Of a stretch of 64,000 bases of DNA, positions 31,104-42,854 are shown piece after piece. The notes under the pieces are model-generated. The model made no database searches. It was given only the letters and a program-made list of their open reading frames with translations, and was not told the DNA's origin. Within the stretch, counting starts at the first letter, position 1. Each line of letters starts with the position of its first letter. The translations under genes were made by a program, and so were the position numbers. The stretch spans positions 28,110,699 through 28,174,698 of the forward strand of contig OX463848.1 in NCBI GenBank assembly GCA_949825065.1. The letters are read 5' to 3'. The stretch comes from Odontocerum albicorne. Lineage: Eukaryota; Arthropoda; Insecta; Trichoptera; Odontoceridae.

Positions 31104-32954
31104 ACAATACATATCTCACTAAGCCATATTTTAAAAACCCAAACATGCACGGCCTGAAGCATCTTAATTTTACATTCCTGCATTTCATTAAATCATCAAA
31201 ATAGATTATTTGTTTTTTTATTAAGTACATCTTGGATCTGGTTGGAGACTAATTTCTTAAAAATAATCATTTAATTTTAGAATTTTAATTTGGTGTGTGC
31301 TTATTATTTGTAGGTAATAAGGGAGGGAGAAGACGTACAAAATAATGTTTGGGTGAAGAATTTTGGAAATCACAATAAAAATATACCAAGAAAAATATCA
31401 AGAGATACAACTTAATAAGAATTATATTTATATTATTTAAAAATTAATAACAATGTATGAAAATAAATATGATGAATTCGTTATAGAATAATGATTGGCA
31501 ACCTACGGCCCGAGGATCAACTCCAGTCTGCGAGAATCTGAAATCCGACCTATAGTTACTCTTAATCAAATGTCATATAATGGCATTCTAAAATGTACCA
31601 TATACTCGTATGTTATGTAGTTCTATTAATTTTTTGTCAATTTCAATTATTTTCATTTTACCTGGATTTCTTTTGAATTTGGTGCATTTCGAACCATATT
31701 AGTTTTACGTTTTCTCTCTGAAACATTTGAGGATTTTGAATGTTAAGTTTGAGATTTTATATCTGAGACATTTTTCAAAAGCGAGTTTTCAGATTCTACA
31801 TGCTAAAAGTTAAATTCTTTGATTTATAGGTTTTTGATGCGTTTCATAAGTCCTTGAAATGAGTCGTTCACAGAACTGTCCAATTTTAACATGATTAAAC
31901 ATACAGAAGTGATGGTATCATAGGTTCTTTTTGTAATTCGAAAAAATAAAATGGTTATTGGACCTGCAGACTGCATCAAATGTATTATTCTAATAATAAT
32001 CATCTATAAAAATATTTTATTTTATTTTTTCATGTATAAATATGGTTGTGAGGTTTTGATTTTAAAAGTACTTCTATCAATAAAATGATGTTATCTTGAA
32101 TAAATATTTTTTTTAATTCTTGTTTTAATTTAGAATGCATTTATTTGTTTTTAAAATTATTTATGGTTTTTCTATTTTATTTAGCTAAGCTAAACAGACA
32201 AGTATATTGATGAATAATTTATAGTGGTTGGCCTTATTACAATGAATAAACTTCCTTTGGAAGGGATGGAATAGAAGCCTTAAGATTCAGAATAGTTGCT
32301 TCTTAAGTTGTAATTTTTTTATATCCACCTTTTACTGAAAATTTCTTACCCAGTAGCACTGTACATGTTGATATTTTAACATAGACTATCGGCATTAGAA
32401 CCATGGGCTAATTCTAGTGATACTTATTTTACATTGCTTTTATTTATAGGCCTTTTTTAAACTAAATTATTGTATTTAGTAGCTGCTTAAATACCTTTAA
32501 ATTGTAAACTTGTTTTTTGGAATGGCATGTGATATAAAATTTTGTTCAGTTATCCTTCACTTTAAGTGATACATTGGTTCTAGCAAAAATCGCATAGCTT
32601 TAAAAACGTATCAAGTGAATTGATTTTAAATGAAAAAAGTAACATAAAAATGGTAAAAACACAATTATTTATTTTATTTTCGATTGAAAGGTCTATAGCG
32701 TATTCTTTTCAATAGGGTAACGGATCAATTGGGTCTGATGGATCTAGCTTATCATTATCTTACGGTCTTGAAGGTTCTGTATTGGTAGATAGACAATTTT
32801 AATTTATTTTCAAAAAATTGTCAGTGAGACATTAATGTATCTACACCAGGGCTGCCCAATTTTTTTGTACATGTGAACAACTTTTTTGAAAGGTGACGTG
32901 AGCTGTTATACCAGTGTACAGAAAAAAATTAAATTAATTTAATTTATATCATGT
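31104..32954. other. intergenic, no gene recognised
   Basis: TTGGCAACCTACGGCCCG at about 31497 and CCAGGGCTGCCCAATTTTTT at about 32847 look like hAT-type termini, but no matching opposite ends or 8-bp duplications were found. Otherwise AT-rich. Confidence 0.4.
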
Positions 32955-33185
32955 TGAGTGGGATCGTGTATTGTATTGTATTACACTTTCATTGTATACA
33001 GTACAACCTAGCGGGCTTATTACCACATGGCAATATCTTCTAACCGACCAGAAAGTTGTTAAAGAGGCCTTAAGTGAAAACCAGACTGGAATCCTTTTTT
33101 TTTTAATTGGGTTCCAACAGGAATCGAACCCGCAACCTCTGGGCTGGAAGACAAGCATCTTACCAACTAGGTCATGGAGATCGTA
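32955..33185 (-). repeat. tRNA-derived SINE, family B, copy 1
   Basis: The minus strand begins ATCTCCATGACCTAGTTGG (A-box region), then TTGCGGGTTCGATTCCTGTT with a perfect B box GGTTCGATTCC. The body (ATTGCCATGTGGTAATAAGC, TTGTACTGTATACAATGAAA) is shared with 49224-49438. Confidence 0.78.
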
Positions 33186-34084
33186 TAACGAGGTATCTTT
33201 TCATTTTTTTTAAATTTCCTTTTATAAATAAATAGGTTCAATCTGACAAAATAAAGTTAGATATTTTATACATGGTAGAAAAAAAGGTGAATTTTAATCA
33301 AAATAAAAAGGAATTTTTTGTAAAACTACAGAGCATGTTTATCTAAGGATACAAATATCAATTTTTAAGAATTCATTTTTTAGGAGATTTTCCATTATAT
33401 TAGTTGCTTAACATAAGAGAATTGAGAGGATACTACTCAAACAATAGGATGTTTGGCCAAACCATTAAGAAATTCTTTTAAAAACTTGTTCCACCATTAT
33501 TCATTGAAATTTGCATAAAAGATTGAATTTTACATACCTGAGATTAAAAATAAGTTGAAAACAATTCTCAATATTTGTATGAATACAAATATAGACAGGT
33601 TATCGTGTTATTATAAGATAAATTGCCGATACATTTTCATTCCCAAAAATAATACTTAAGTGTTTGATAACTTCAAGTATGTATTATCATAATAATTTAG
33701 TCAATACTTTTATCGGCGAAAAAAAGAGATTACCAATTTAGTTGTGCATTCAACTTAAACCTAGAGGTGAGTATAGTATTCATATTACATAATATAAGAA
33801 TTTTTTCAAACATATTGCAAAGGTAGCCTATCCTTCGTGATCGAATCTCATCTATCTTGTGATTGGAGAACTCTGTGCATGTATTAGTTTATTGTGTGTA
33901 ATCTATTGCACTTCATCCCTAAAACCCAAAGTTCTGATGGCAAGGAAATTAAACTTCCAAAAGGATCGGCAGATTTCTATCTCCTGTAGTTGTTTGCCAA
34001 ACATTGTTTTATATAGTGCCATTTTTGTGTACCTTAATAGTAAGAATTTACCATAGCATATATGCTACAGAAAAACATTTAAAT
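33186..34084. other. intergenic, no feature recognised
   Basis: AT-rich; a 65-codon ORF at 33859-34056 has no recognisable motif. Confidence 0.4.
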
Positions 34085-34180
34085 TTAGAATAATCTAAAA
34101 GTCAAACCAGTCCAGAAAGGAATCGTACCTCAGGTACCCACCTACTCAACATGAATATTAATGGTTAGACCACACCACAG
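34085..34180 (-). repeat. tRNA-derived SINE fragment, family D, copy 2
   Basis: The minus strand reads GTGTGGTCTAACCATTAATA and then GGTACGATTCCTTTCTGG (B-box-like). Collinear with 21755-21838. Confidence 0.45.
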
Positions 34181-34879
34181 AGCAATGAACAAAATATCAA
34201 TTGGTTATTTATTTATTTTTTGGCAGTGAATAATGAAATGTTTCCAATAGAATTATGCAATTTGTTTGAGAGAAATAGTCGAATACCTACAGGGTATCAT
34301 AAAAAGGGAAATATCCTTTCATTTCACACATGAAATTTACCTGATTTCTGCAACCAGTTCCTGAAAGAATTTTTTCAAGCTAATTTTGATAATTCTTTTT
34401 TATCAAGTTTGAAAAAAATAATGTCCTCATTTAGGATTGTAAAAAATATGCAGTTACAATAACCTTTAGGCTCATTTCTGAAAAAAAGATATTTAAGTCT
34501 TAAATTAAGATTTTCAATAAATCATTTGGTATAAAATAAAGTTTGAAAGAAATGAAGAACAACCAAAGTGATTATTCTAGCAGTAAAATCTATTTTTTAT
34601 GTTTTCAATTAATTTAATAATTCCATGTCATCTATTGGAACAGGTGGCAACACCTTTAGCGGCAGTTCTGTATCGGATTTTAAAATATAAAAACACCTCA
34701 TTCTTCCTTCATTATATATATGAAGATTCATCATCATTGCCGGGCCTCGTAGTTGAGGATTTCCTCGCCATTCCAACGTCAATTCAATTAGAAAACGAAA
34801 TTGTGCCATGGAGTTTGATTGTTTTAAAGTGAGTGAGCCGTTTTACTCCAGCAAACTCACCGATCACGCTACTGTACTA
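34181..34879. other. intergenic, no gene recognised
   Basis: Overlapping opposite-strand ORFs at 34599-34832 show no recognisable motif. The more GC-balanced 34635-34880 may be further repeat sequence. Confidence 0.4.
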
Positions 34880-35105
34880 GATCCAATGGCACACCAAAGT
34901 GAGATGATCGGAGCACACCGGCATGTTTTTTCTTTCTTCTCTTTTTGAAAGAATAAATATGATTGAAGTCATAGGTATCCTTACACCACTGAATACTAGG
35001 CAGAAAAAAGCCCGCATCCTTTGGGGGGAGTAGCACAGAGCGACATTCGAACTGATGACCTTCCGCACGGTAGTCCAGTGCATTACTGCGCAGCCATGCA
35101 ATGCG
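34880..35105 (-). repeat. tRNA-derived SINE, family C
   Basis: The minus strand starts CATGGCTGCGCAGTAATGCA (A-box region), with GGTCATCAGTTCGAATGTCG (B-box region), then a body containing GCGGGCTTTTTTCTGCC and GTGGTGTAAGGATACC. Single copy in this window. Confidence 0.6.
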
Positions 35106-35419
35106 GATTAGGTAAAGTACTGCGGCCCCCAGTTAATTTTGAGATTCACATGTCCGCTAGCTGAAAAGTTTGCCTAGGCCTGTTTTAGAATAATAGTCTC
35201 AAAAAAAAAGTGATTTTATTACACTGTATTTTTTTTACATTATACAAATCGGTTTTACCTAATTGACATGATGATGATCTTTTCTTGAAATAAATAAATG
35301 AAATTAGGTATTACAAAACAAAAATGCAATCACCTGACAAAAAGCCGAGTCTTTAAGAAAGAACTCATCCTCGTACGGACACCTAGGACTTACTGGGATT
35401 CTGTTTTTTTTTTCAGGGA

Positions 35420-35625
35420 AGAAATTAGTATTTAAAGCTAAATTTCATACAAATTTGTCATAGTTTCCTTAAATTAGAGAGTAACGTGGTTACATTACCT
35501 CAGAAAAGCTTGAAACATATGAGATCCAATTTGAATACAAACCATGAAATTTTTAGGTTAGAAATTAGTAATAGTTTATTTTTGCCAGACTAGAATTTCA
35601 TATTTGGACAGAAAGTTATTGAACT
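35420..35625 (+). repeat. dispersed repeat, family S, copy 1 (single unit)
   Basis: Collinear with 38281-38392 plus the end of the minisatellite at 38790-38815: AGTATTTAAAGCTAAATTTC, TTTCCTTAAATTAGAGAG, CATGAAATTTTTAGGTTAGA, AATTAGTAATAGTTTATTTT, TGCCAGACTAGAATTTCATA. This copy carries a single version of the segment that is tandemly expanded at 38383. Confidence 0.6.
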
Positions 35626-35988
35626 CTCTCCTCTCTTTTTTTTACCTGGCGAGATTATTATATCTTTATATACCAATGGAAACAGTATGATTGTTTTTCA
35701 TATGTAGAAAAATAAGAAAAAAAAATTTAAGACATTAAATAATAATAATCTTGATACCAATAAATAAAAAAAGTTAAATGTCCTAATTTTTATTACTTTA
35801 ACATCAAATTCATTTAATATTCTGAGTATGTCCTCAATAACAGGTCATTAAAATCAGTTGACTATAATTTAGTATTACAATACAGTTATAGTTGGAGTGG
35901 GAACAAGCATCGACACTCTTGTTAAACTGGTTTTGTTTGCAGTGATCACTTGTATTTCTTACCAGCTGGTTGTCGATAAGAAAATAAT

Positions 35989-38900
35989 ATGAAGTTTTCT
36001 ATATTAATCCCATCAGGTTTGTTTGTTTTTTTTACTAGGTATTACAATTATTACAAACTCAAGAGGTGTAATTAAGAATTAAACAAGTGAATAAAATTTA
36101 AGGAATGCATTTTAGTGGTGATTTATGATAGAATTGTTTTTTTTACTAACTCAACAATAATTAAAAGTTTGTTTAGTTGGTAAAAAACATGATACATATT
36201 ATCCATAATTTTTTTAATGAAGCTGAGTATAATTAATATTCTGTTATTCAGTTTTTATGCAATTTTTTTTAGACAATTTTTTGTTATACCTCAAAGAATT
36301 GTTTACATTAAGTGAAGACTCTTTTCACTTAATGAGGGAAAGGTTGCAAATGCTCCCATCTTCATTTAAAAATATAAAATATACATAAATATACAAACAA
36401 AAATCACAACTCCCAGAGGACACGTATACGAGGGTGGTCCGATAAGTACTTAGCCTACAAAAGAATAACAAAAATTTTGGAAAAGTGGCGATTTATTTCT
36501 CAACATAATCTCTGCTCTCTCTCGATACACTTGACCCAGCGATGCTCCAACTACTTTGACCCGTGAAAAATACGTTTTCTGGAGGTCTGCAAAGTAGGCC
36601 TCCGTGGCGGCGATAACCTCCTCATTCGACTCAAATTTCTGCCCGGCGAGTGACTTTTTCAAATTTGGAAACAAAAAGAAGTCGCACGGAGCCAAATCCG
36701 GAGAATACGGTGGATGGGGCAGCAGTTCGTAGCCTAATTCTACCAATATGGCCGTGGCGACGGCGGAGGTTTGAGCCGGTGCGTTGTCATGATGGAAGAG
36801 CACTTTTTTCTTCGCCAAATGGGGCCGTTTTTTCTGCAATTCGGCGTCGAATCGGCCCAATAATTCGGCTTAGTAGAGCCCTGTGACCGTTTTGCCCTTC
36901 TCCAGGAAGTCGATGTAGATCACACCTTTTGAATCCCAGAAAACGGTGGCCATCACATTTCCGGCCGATATCCGGCCGTCTTCGCCTTCTTCGGAGCACG
37001 TTCGCCGGGTGAAGTCCATTGTTTCGACTGTTCCTTGGTCTCGGGTGTGTACCAGTGTATCCATGTTTCGACGACGGTCACGAAACGACGCAGAAACTCC
37101 TTCGGATTGCGCTTAAACATCGTCAAACACTGCTCTGAAGTGGTCTCACGGTTGCGCTTGTTGTCCGGAGTGAGCAAACGCGGCACCCATCGCGTCGACA
37201 GCTTTCTCATGCCCAATACTTCATGCAGGATATGACCCACGTAGTCTTTTGAGATGCCTACTGTCTCAGCTATCTCGCGCACTTTCAATCGGCGGTCTGC
37301 CAATACGAGATCGTGGATTTTTGTCACGTTATCCTCCGTGGTAGTCGTTTTCGGGGCACCTGGGCGTGGCTCATCAAAAACCAACGTGCGACCACGTTGA
37401 AACTCGTTAAACCAACTTTTGACGGTCGCCATCGAAGGAGAAGAGTCACCGTACACAGCATCCAAGCGCTCTTTGATTTCCCTGCGCGATTTCCCTTTCA
37501 AAAACAAGAATCGAATCACCGACCGATATTGCTCTTTTTCCATTTTTCTCAAATCAGCGGACACGCTCGCTTCCAAACGCGGTCAAAACAAAACTACGCG
37601 TCCGATTCGGCTGAAATTTTGACAGTAGCTGTCAACAAAAATGTACTACGCGATAAAAAAATTGCTCTTGCGATAGTGGTGCCATCGGGCGGTGAGGCTA
37701 AGTACTTATCGGACCACCCTCGTATATCGCATAATTCTGTTATCTACTATTCTCCCAGATCATTCTGAGTTACATGTGAGTGGAATTTTCAATTTTCAGT
37801 TTATCATGCAAATCGGGATCAAATGCCAATAGGAATCACATTTTTTTAAATGAAAATTTTAACTACACATATTGCTTAGAGACTAATTTAATCCAAAAAT
37901 TAAGTTTAAATTGATTTTGCTTATTTAAATTTAAAAGTTATCTTCAAGTGCTTATAAACATTATTTTAAATGTTTCAAGTATTGAGCTTCATCGTGCTAC
38001 CAGAAACAATGGCATCAAGAAGTTTTGAGGAAAACCAAGTTGTCCCGGATGTCATACCAGTAGCCCCTTCAGCTATTTTGAAGGTGAGAACTAATTCTTT
38101 TAAATAAAAGGATAAAAATACATTTATGATATTAAATTGTCAACTGAAATAATAATACAAATTAATAAAAAAGATTAAGACCTGAATTCATAATCCGATC
38201 TTAATAATAAAAACTGAGGTTTATAGTAACACTAACTATTTAATTACTGATAACAAATACTTCCTATTTAATTACTGATGAAATGAGTATTTAAAGTTAA
38301 ATTTGGTGCAAATTAGTTGTAGCTTCCTTACATAAGGAAATTATATGGTTTTATTACAATACATGACTTGAAAGTTTGGAGCCTATGAGGTTATTAAGGT
38401 TAAACATTAGTATTTAAGCCAGACTATGAGGTTATTAAGGTTAAACATTAGTATTTAAGCCAGACTATGAGGTTATTAAGGTTAAACATTAGTATTTAAG
38501 CCAGACTATGAGGTTATTAAGGTTAAACATTAGTATTTAAGCCAGACTATGTTATTAAGGTTAAACATTAGTATTTAAGCCAGACTATGAGGTTATTAAG
38601 GTTGAACATTAGTATTTAAGCCAGACTATGAGGTTATTAAGGTTAAACATTAGTATTTAAGCCAGACTATGAGGTTATTAAGGTTAAACATTAGTATTTA
38701 AGCCAGACTATGAGGTTATTAAGGTTAAACATTAGTATTTAAGCTTGACTATGAGGTTATTAAGGTTAAACATTAGTATTTAAGCCATACTATGAATTTG
38801 GACTTAAGGCTTTATCTCAAGATCTGCTTAGTGAAGTGGGTTTGTTTATTCACAAAATAGTAGGTATGTTATATATGAATAGTTATAGACAATATACGAG

Positions 38901-41900
38901 TATATTATAGACAATATATAACCTCTCTATTCAAAAATAGGCTTATGAATTTTAGTAAGATGAATTATGAAATTAAAAAAATCTCAGTCAATATTTAAAT
39001 TTTATAAACATACCTGGTGATATAGAGAAGGTACTCTATTGGTTATAAATGTATTATTATTGATATTAGTGATCAATTTAATTTTCCTTCATCAGGTAAA
39101 ATACCCTAGTGGTGTTGAAGTGTCTGAAGGAAGAGAGTTGACTCCAACTAGTGTGAAAGATATTCCAAATGTTCAATGGGTTATTGACTCTAATTCATAT
39201 TATACACTGTGCATGACAGGTAAGTTAAGACGTTGCATTTATATTAGTACTTACTCATATTTTATAAAAATGTAGCAGACTATGTTAATTATACTAGCGT
39301 ACAAAATATTATTCAGCAATCAATAATATATTAATGAAACATAACTCGATTGGAAATGTATGCGGATTGCTGTATGTTGATGACATGGTAGTGATAGCGG
39401 AGACTGAGAGTGATTTATGGAGTTTTTTAAAGTAAATTGTATGAGAAATGTGAAGGAGAAGATTTGAGAATGAATTCCGTGAAAGGAAAAGCAAATGCGA
39501 CATATGGGTGAGCAACGAAAGATCCCCTGATTATTTGGGAACATTGCTCGTGGGCAAGGAGGTTTATGGTTACTGGAGCAAGGATGACTCACATATATGT
39601 TGGACTGACCAAGTGAGAGATACAACTGAACAACTCTTAAAAACTGCTCTTCCAGCAGTGGAGTGCAGGGATGGATGTAGAGGACTCGTAAGAGACTATC
39701 ATGGGAGTTACGATCCTCAGTCATGAGCTTCATGACAGGATGGATGGAATGAAAGATTAGAGCAATTTAAGGAATTCTGCTATTTAGGTAGTATTTTCTC
39801 AAGGGATGGGACATATAATGGCATGTAGCAATAGGAAACAAAGAGAATGGATCACTATAATTTGTATACTCCAGCTGAAAATTATTGAAATCTGCTAAAA
39901 TGATAATTTACAACAGTATTTTAGTACCAACATTGATGTATGAAAGTGAAACGTTGATGTGGAAAAAGACTAAAAGAAGTCAAGTAAATGCTGTAGAAAT
40001 GTGTACACTGAGAAGAATACATAGAGTCACAATGTATGATAGAATACGGAATGAAGTGATTAAGGATTAATATGAACTTAAGGCTGATGTATTAAGTAAG
40101 TTGAAGAAGAGCACTTTGAGATGGTTTGAACAAAATAAATATTCAGTGTAAATGTAAAATTTACTATTTTTCCTTTGTGTGTTTAATCACCTTCATAAAT
40201 TTCACTGTTTCTGTTTTCTGCTTTAAATTCTGCTCTGTTATTTAGATCCAGATGCCCCGAGCCGAGCAAACCCTATTCGTCGAGAGTTTCTACACTGGCT
40301 AGTGGTCAACATTCCAGGAAATGCTGTGGAGAGTGGTGACGTTCTGACTGAGTATATTGGAAGTGGACCACCAAAAGATACAGGTCTACATCGCTATGTC
40401 TTCCTCCTGTACAAACAACCTGGCAAAATTGAATTCACTGAACAAAAGACGAGCAACAGGTAACATACTCTAAAATAGATTTTTGATATTATTACCTTCC
40501 ATGTACTTATTCTTCTGATCTTATATTTATTGAGGTTTAGCTCTTCTGATGTGAAGGTGCCATGTTTTGCAATAATACATATCTCATATAGTTTGTTAAC
40601 TATTGACATCCAATTGGAAAGAACTCCCCTTTCCCTTTTTAATATAATTTTTGAAAATACAATTATAACATAAAATTTGCACATATCATCTTTCTCCCTG
40701 CTTATCACATGGCAAGAAATTATTAACTAAATATGTCAAAATATTAAGTAAAGTCATCTTTGAATCACTTTTTTTGCTTTGTAAAATATCCAAAACATAA
40801 AAGTATTATATATTTATCAAATAATTAGATCAGCGGTTCTCAACCTTTTCAATGGATACCAACAAAACCATTCAAAAATTTCAGTACCACCAACAAAATA
40901 TGTCTCTTATATAAATAAGAAGTCAAAACTATAGATATAATTAAGTTAATGTCACATATTTTTATTTCACTTCTAATAAGAATAATAAATTAACAACGAT
41001 TAACAAACAATGTGATTATTGATTAACAAAATTATTTCTCATACCATGCTAGATACTCTCGAGTTGTGGCAACTGCTCATGCTAAATATTATTGAAAATA
41101 AGCACTACTTTAGGCTATTAATTTTTTTATACCGGTGGTATGTGCATATTTTTTTCTCAAATTATCCATATACCACCAGTCATATCTCGTGTACCACTAG
41201 TGGTATGCATACTACTGTTTGAGAACTGCAACAATAGATTAAATTGTATTTTACAGTTTTCTTGCTAAAAATAATGAAAGTGGATTGAAGTTGAACTAAA
41301 TGAAATATAAAACTCACTTTTGATTTCATATGTAGTTCTGCTTTTTTAACTTGCAAGGGTAGAATTTTCATTCTTATTTCTTGCTATTGGCATCATCACA
41401 AATCTTCCATATATAAAGATTGTTTACCAACTTGGTTATACCAATGGTCCATCGAAGCATCTTCATTTTGGTAGCATATTGTGTCTGTTTATCGTACTTC
41501 CATGTAGCTGAATACTTAAAACCATATAAAATTTCTCATTTGATAGCTATTTTATCAACTTTGTTTCTGAAATATAAACATTAAAAAAATATTTTAAATA
41601 TTAATGTTTAGTTAAAATGTGTATCATTTTGTGTCTATAATGAAAAACATTATAATTATTTAAAAATAGCAAGGAACATAGGAAAAGCTTAACCAGAATT
41701 AAAATTAATTTAGAAATAAACTTATGGAATATGTAATATTTTCTTTAAAAAATAACTCGTAATGCAAGTTCACTTTAGGCAAACATTGGATTTCAATATT
41801 ACACTCACCTGCTGTGTCCAATTAAGAATTTACTATCCAATATAAAATTAAACTTTTTTTGACACTTATGCTTTTAAATACAATTATTCATTTTGTTATA

Positions 41901-42082
41901 ACAGAGCTATTTTTATGCTTAGATTTATTATTTGAATTGATTTTAGAAGCAGAGAAGGAAGACCACAATTTTCTATTGCCAAATTTGCAAATAAATATAA
42001 TTTGGGAAATCCAGTAGCTGGGAATTTCTACGAAGCGCAATATGATGACTATGTGCCAACCATCCACAAACAGCTTGGCTAA
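35989..42082 (+). CDS. phosphatidylethanolamine-binding protein (PEBP/RKIP family), gene 2, five exons
   Basis: Exons: 35989-36016, 37980-38083, 39096-39219, 40246-40459 and 41947-42082; total 606 nt, 201 residues. Exons 3 (124 nt) and 4 (214 nt) match gene 1 in length and phase. The core begins [20 protein letters not shown]. Signature motifs are DPDAPSR and GLHRYVF; the end is [13 protein letters not shown]. The first exon (MKFSILIPS) is the least certain part: it restores phase and gives a hydrophobic N-terminus as in gene 1, but its donor GTTTGT is weak. Translation could instead start at ATG 38009 in exon 2. The protein would bind phospholipid head groups like other PEBPs. It is a diverged tandem duplicate of gene 1, 12 kb downstream. 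Confidence 0.9.
36429..37722 (-). mobile_element. mariner (irritans-like) in PEBP gene 2 intron 1, nearly intact
   Basis: The first 28 bases of both TIRs are identical (CGAGGGTGGTCCGATAAGTA...), flanked by TA (36427-36428 and 37723-37724). Length 1294 bp is standard for mariner. The minus-strand transposase starts [19 protein letters not shown] at 37543. Lesions: the first catalytic Asp is Val ([12 protein letters not shown], normally VDETW), a frame disruption near 36965 after APKKAKT, and a stop in [23 protein letters not shown] and [12 protein letters not shown] retain the other two Asp residues. It is GC-richer than its surroundings, suggesting a fairly recent arrival. Confidence 0.93.
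38383..38790 (+). repeat. 41-bp minisatellite in PEBP gene 2 intron 2
   Basis: Ten head-to-tail units, each running CTATGAGGTTATTAAGGTTA through AACATTAGTATTTAAGCC. Unit 5 lacks four bases (37 bp), unit 6 has one A-to-G change, unit 9 ends GCTTGA instead of GCCAGA. The flanks on both sides (38281-38382 and 38790-38815) match dispersed repeat family S at 35420-35625. Confidence 0.95.
39325..40140 (+). pseudogene. non-LTR retrotransposon remnant, copy 2, segments out of order (PEBP gene 2 intron 3)
   Basis: Three blocks. 39340-39500: [19 protein letters not shown] (reverse-transcriptase catalytic box, YVDD). 39590-39725: [20 protein letters not shown] and [15 protein letters not shown], which in this LINE type is normally the extreme C-terminus. 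39740-40140: [37 protein letters not shown] and [15 protein letters not shown], which normally lies between the other two. Stops and frame changes are present. Same family as 1715-2335 and 61265-61840. Confidence 0.75.
40831..41228. mobile_element. hAT-like MITE (PEBP gene 2 intron 4)
   Basis: The ends CAGCGGTTCTCAACCTTTTC and, inverted, CAGTTCTCAAACAGTAGTAT are those of many animal hAT MITEs. The flanks ATTAGAT (left) and AATAGATT (right, four bases away) may be a decayed 8-bp duplication. No coding sequence. Confidence 0.55.
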
Positions 42083-42109
42083 CTGTCCAACATGAATATT
42101 TCAGGAATC

Positions 42110-42115
42110 AATAAA
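42110..42115 (+). promoter_or_regulatory. poly(A) signal of PEBP gene 2
   Basis: AATAAA lies 28 bases after the stop codon at 42080-42082, giving a short 3' UTR like that of gene 1. Confidence 0.65.
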
Positions 42116-42467
42116 ATCGCTTCACATTCAGAAAATATATTTTATTACCCACCAAATAGTTATACATTAAAGAATTGCTTAAGCCCTGATTACTAACCTT
42201 ACCTATCCATTCATTACACGTCGTGCTTGGCAACGTGTAATGGATTATTTAATCCCCCTATTAATCAAAGATTTCACCTTAAGCTTTATATTAGAATATC
42301 GTCATTATCACTATGACATTTGTGTCTACCCCCCTATTTAGAGGCTCTGTTCAGGTAGAATTATTTCGGTTTTATACAACTTTAAATCTAATTGGTGCCA
42401 TAACCCAAACGAAATATGAGTCGTGAAATTTTTTCAGTCTTTGACTATTTATTACTGTTTTATTTTT

Positions 42468-42775
42468 ATTGACAACCTAAGTGGTTCAGTTGATAAAGCA
42501 CGGGAATTTCGGGTTTGATTCCCGATGGAGCTAAAAAAATGGTCAGAATCTAGTAAAAAAGTTTGTCTGTTAATAATACTCCTATTCGCTAGACATCTGC
42601 AAGAGTTGTTGGTGTACACGTAAGATAGTGAACTGTGAGTTGCTCAACTACTCCAGTAGTTCTTAACCCAAAGACTGGATTAGTGAGGCTAAATACAATA
42701 TTGTCTCCCGGTCATGCTGTTTAACATATCTGCATCATCACTACGAATATGTTGAGAGGTACCATATTAATTGTT
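42468..42775 (+). repeat. tRNA-derived SINE, family A, copy 2
   Basis: Head CCTAAGTGGTTCAGTTGATA (A box) and GGGTTTGATTCCCGATGG (B box). The body AATACTCCTATTCGCTAGA, AACCCAAAGACTGG and GGTCATGCTGTTTAACATA is collinear with 22225-22545. Confidence 0.72.
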
Positions 42776-42854
42776 GAAACTTATATTTTAGCTAATGAAT
42801 TTATGCATCTCTTTTGTTTCTTAATTCATCATTTTGTTTAATTTTATTTATTAA

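Noticed and set aside
31488..32960. Complete hAT element between two hAT-like termini
   Set aside because: TTGGCAACCTACGGCCCG and CAGGGCTGCCCAA are not inverted copies of each other and no 8-bp duplication was found.
36650..37768. Plus-strand ORFs opposite the mariner at 36.4-37.7 kb
   Set aside because: Antisense shadows of the GC-rich transposase.
38383..38790. Regular array that might suggest a CRISPR
   Set aside because: Units are contiguous 41-bp repeats without unique spacers, in a eukaryotic intron; it is a minisatellite.
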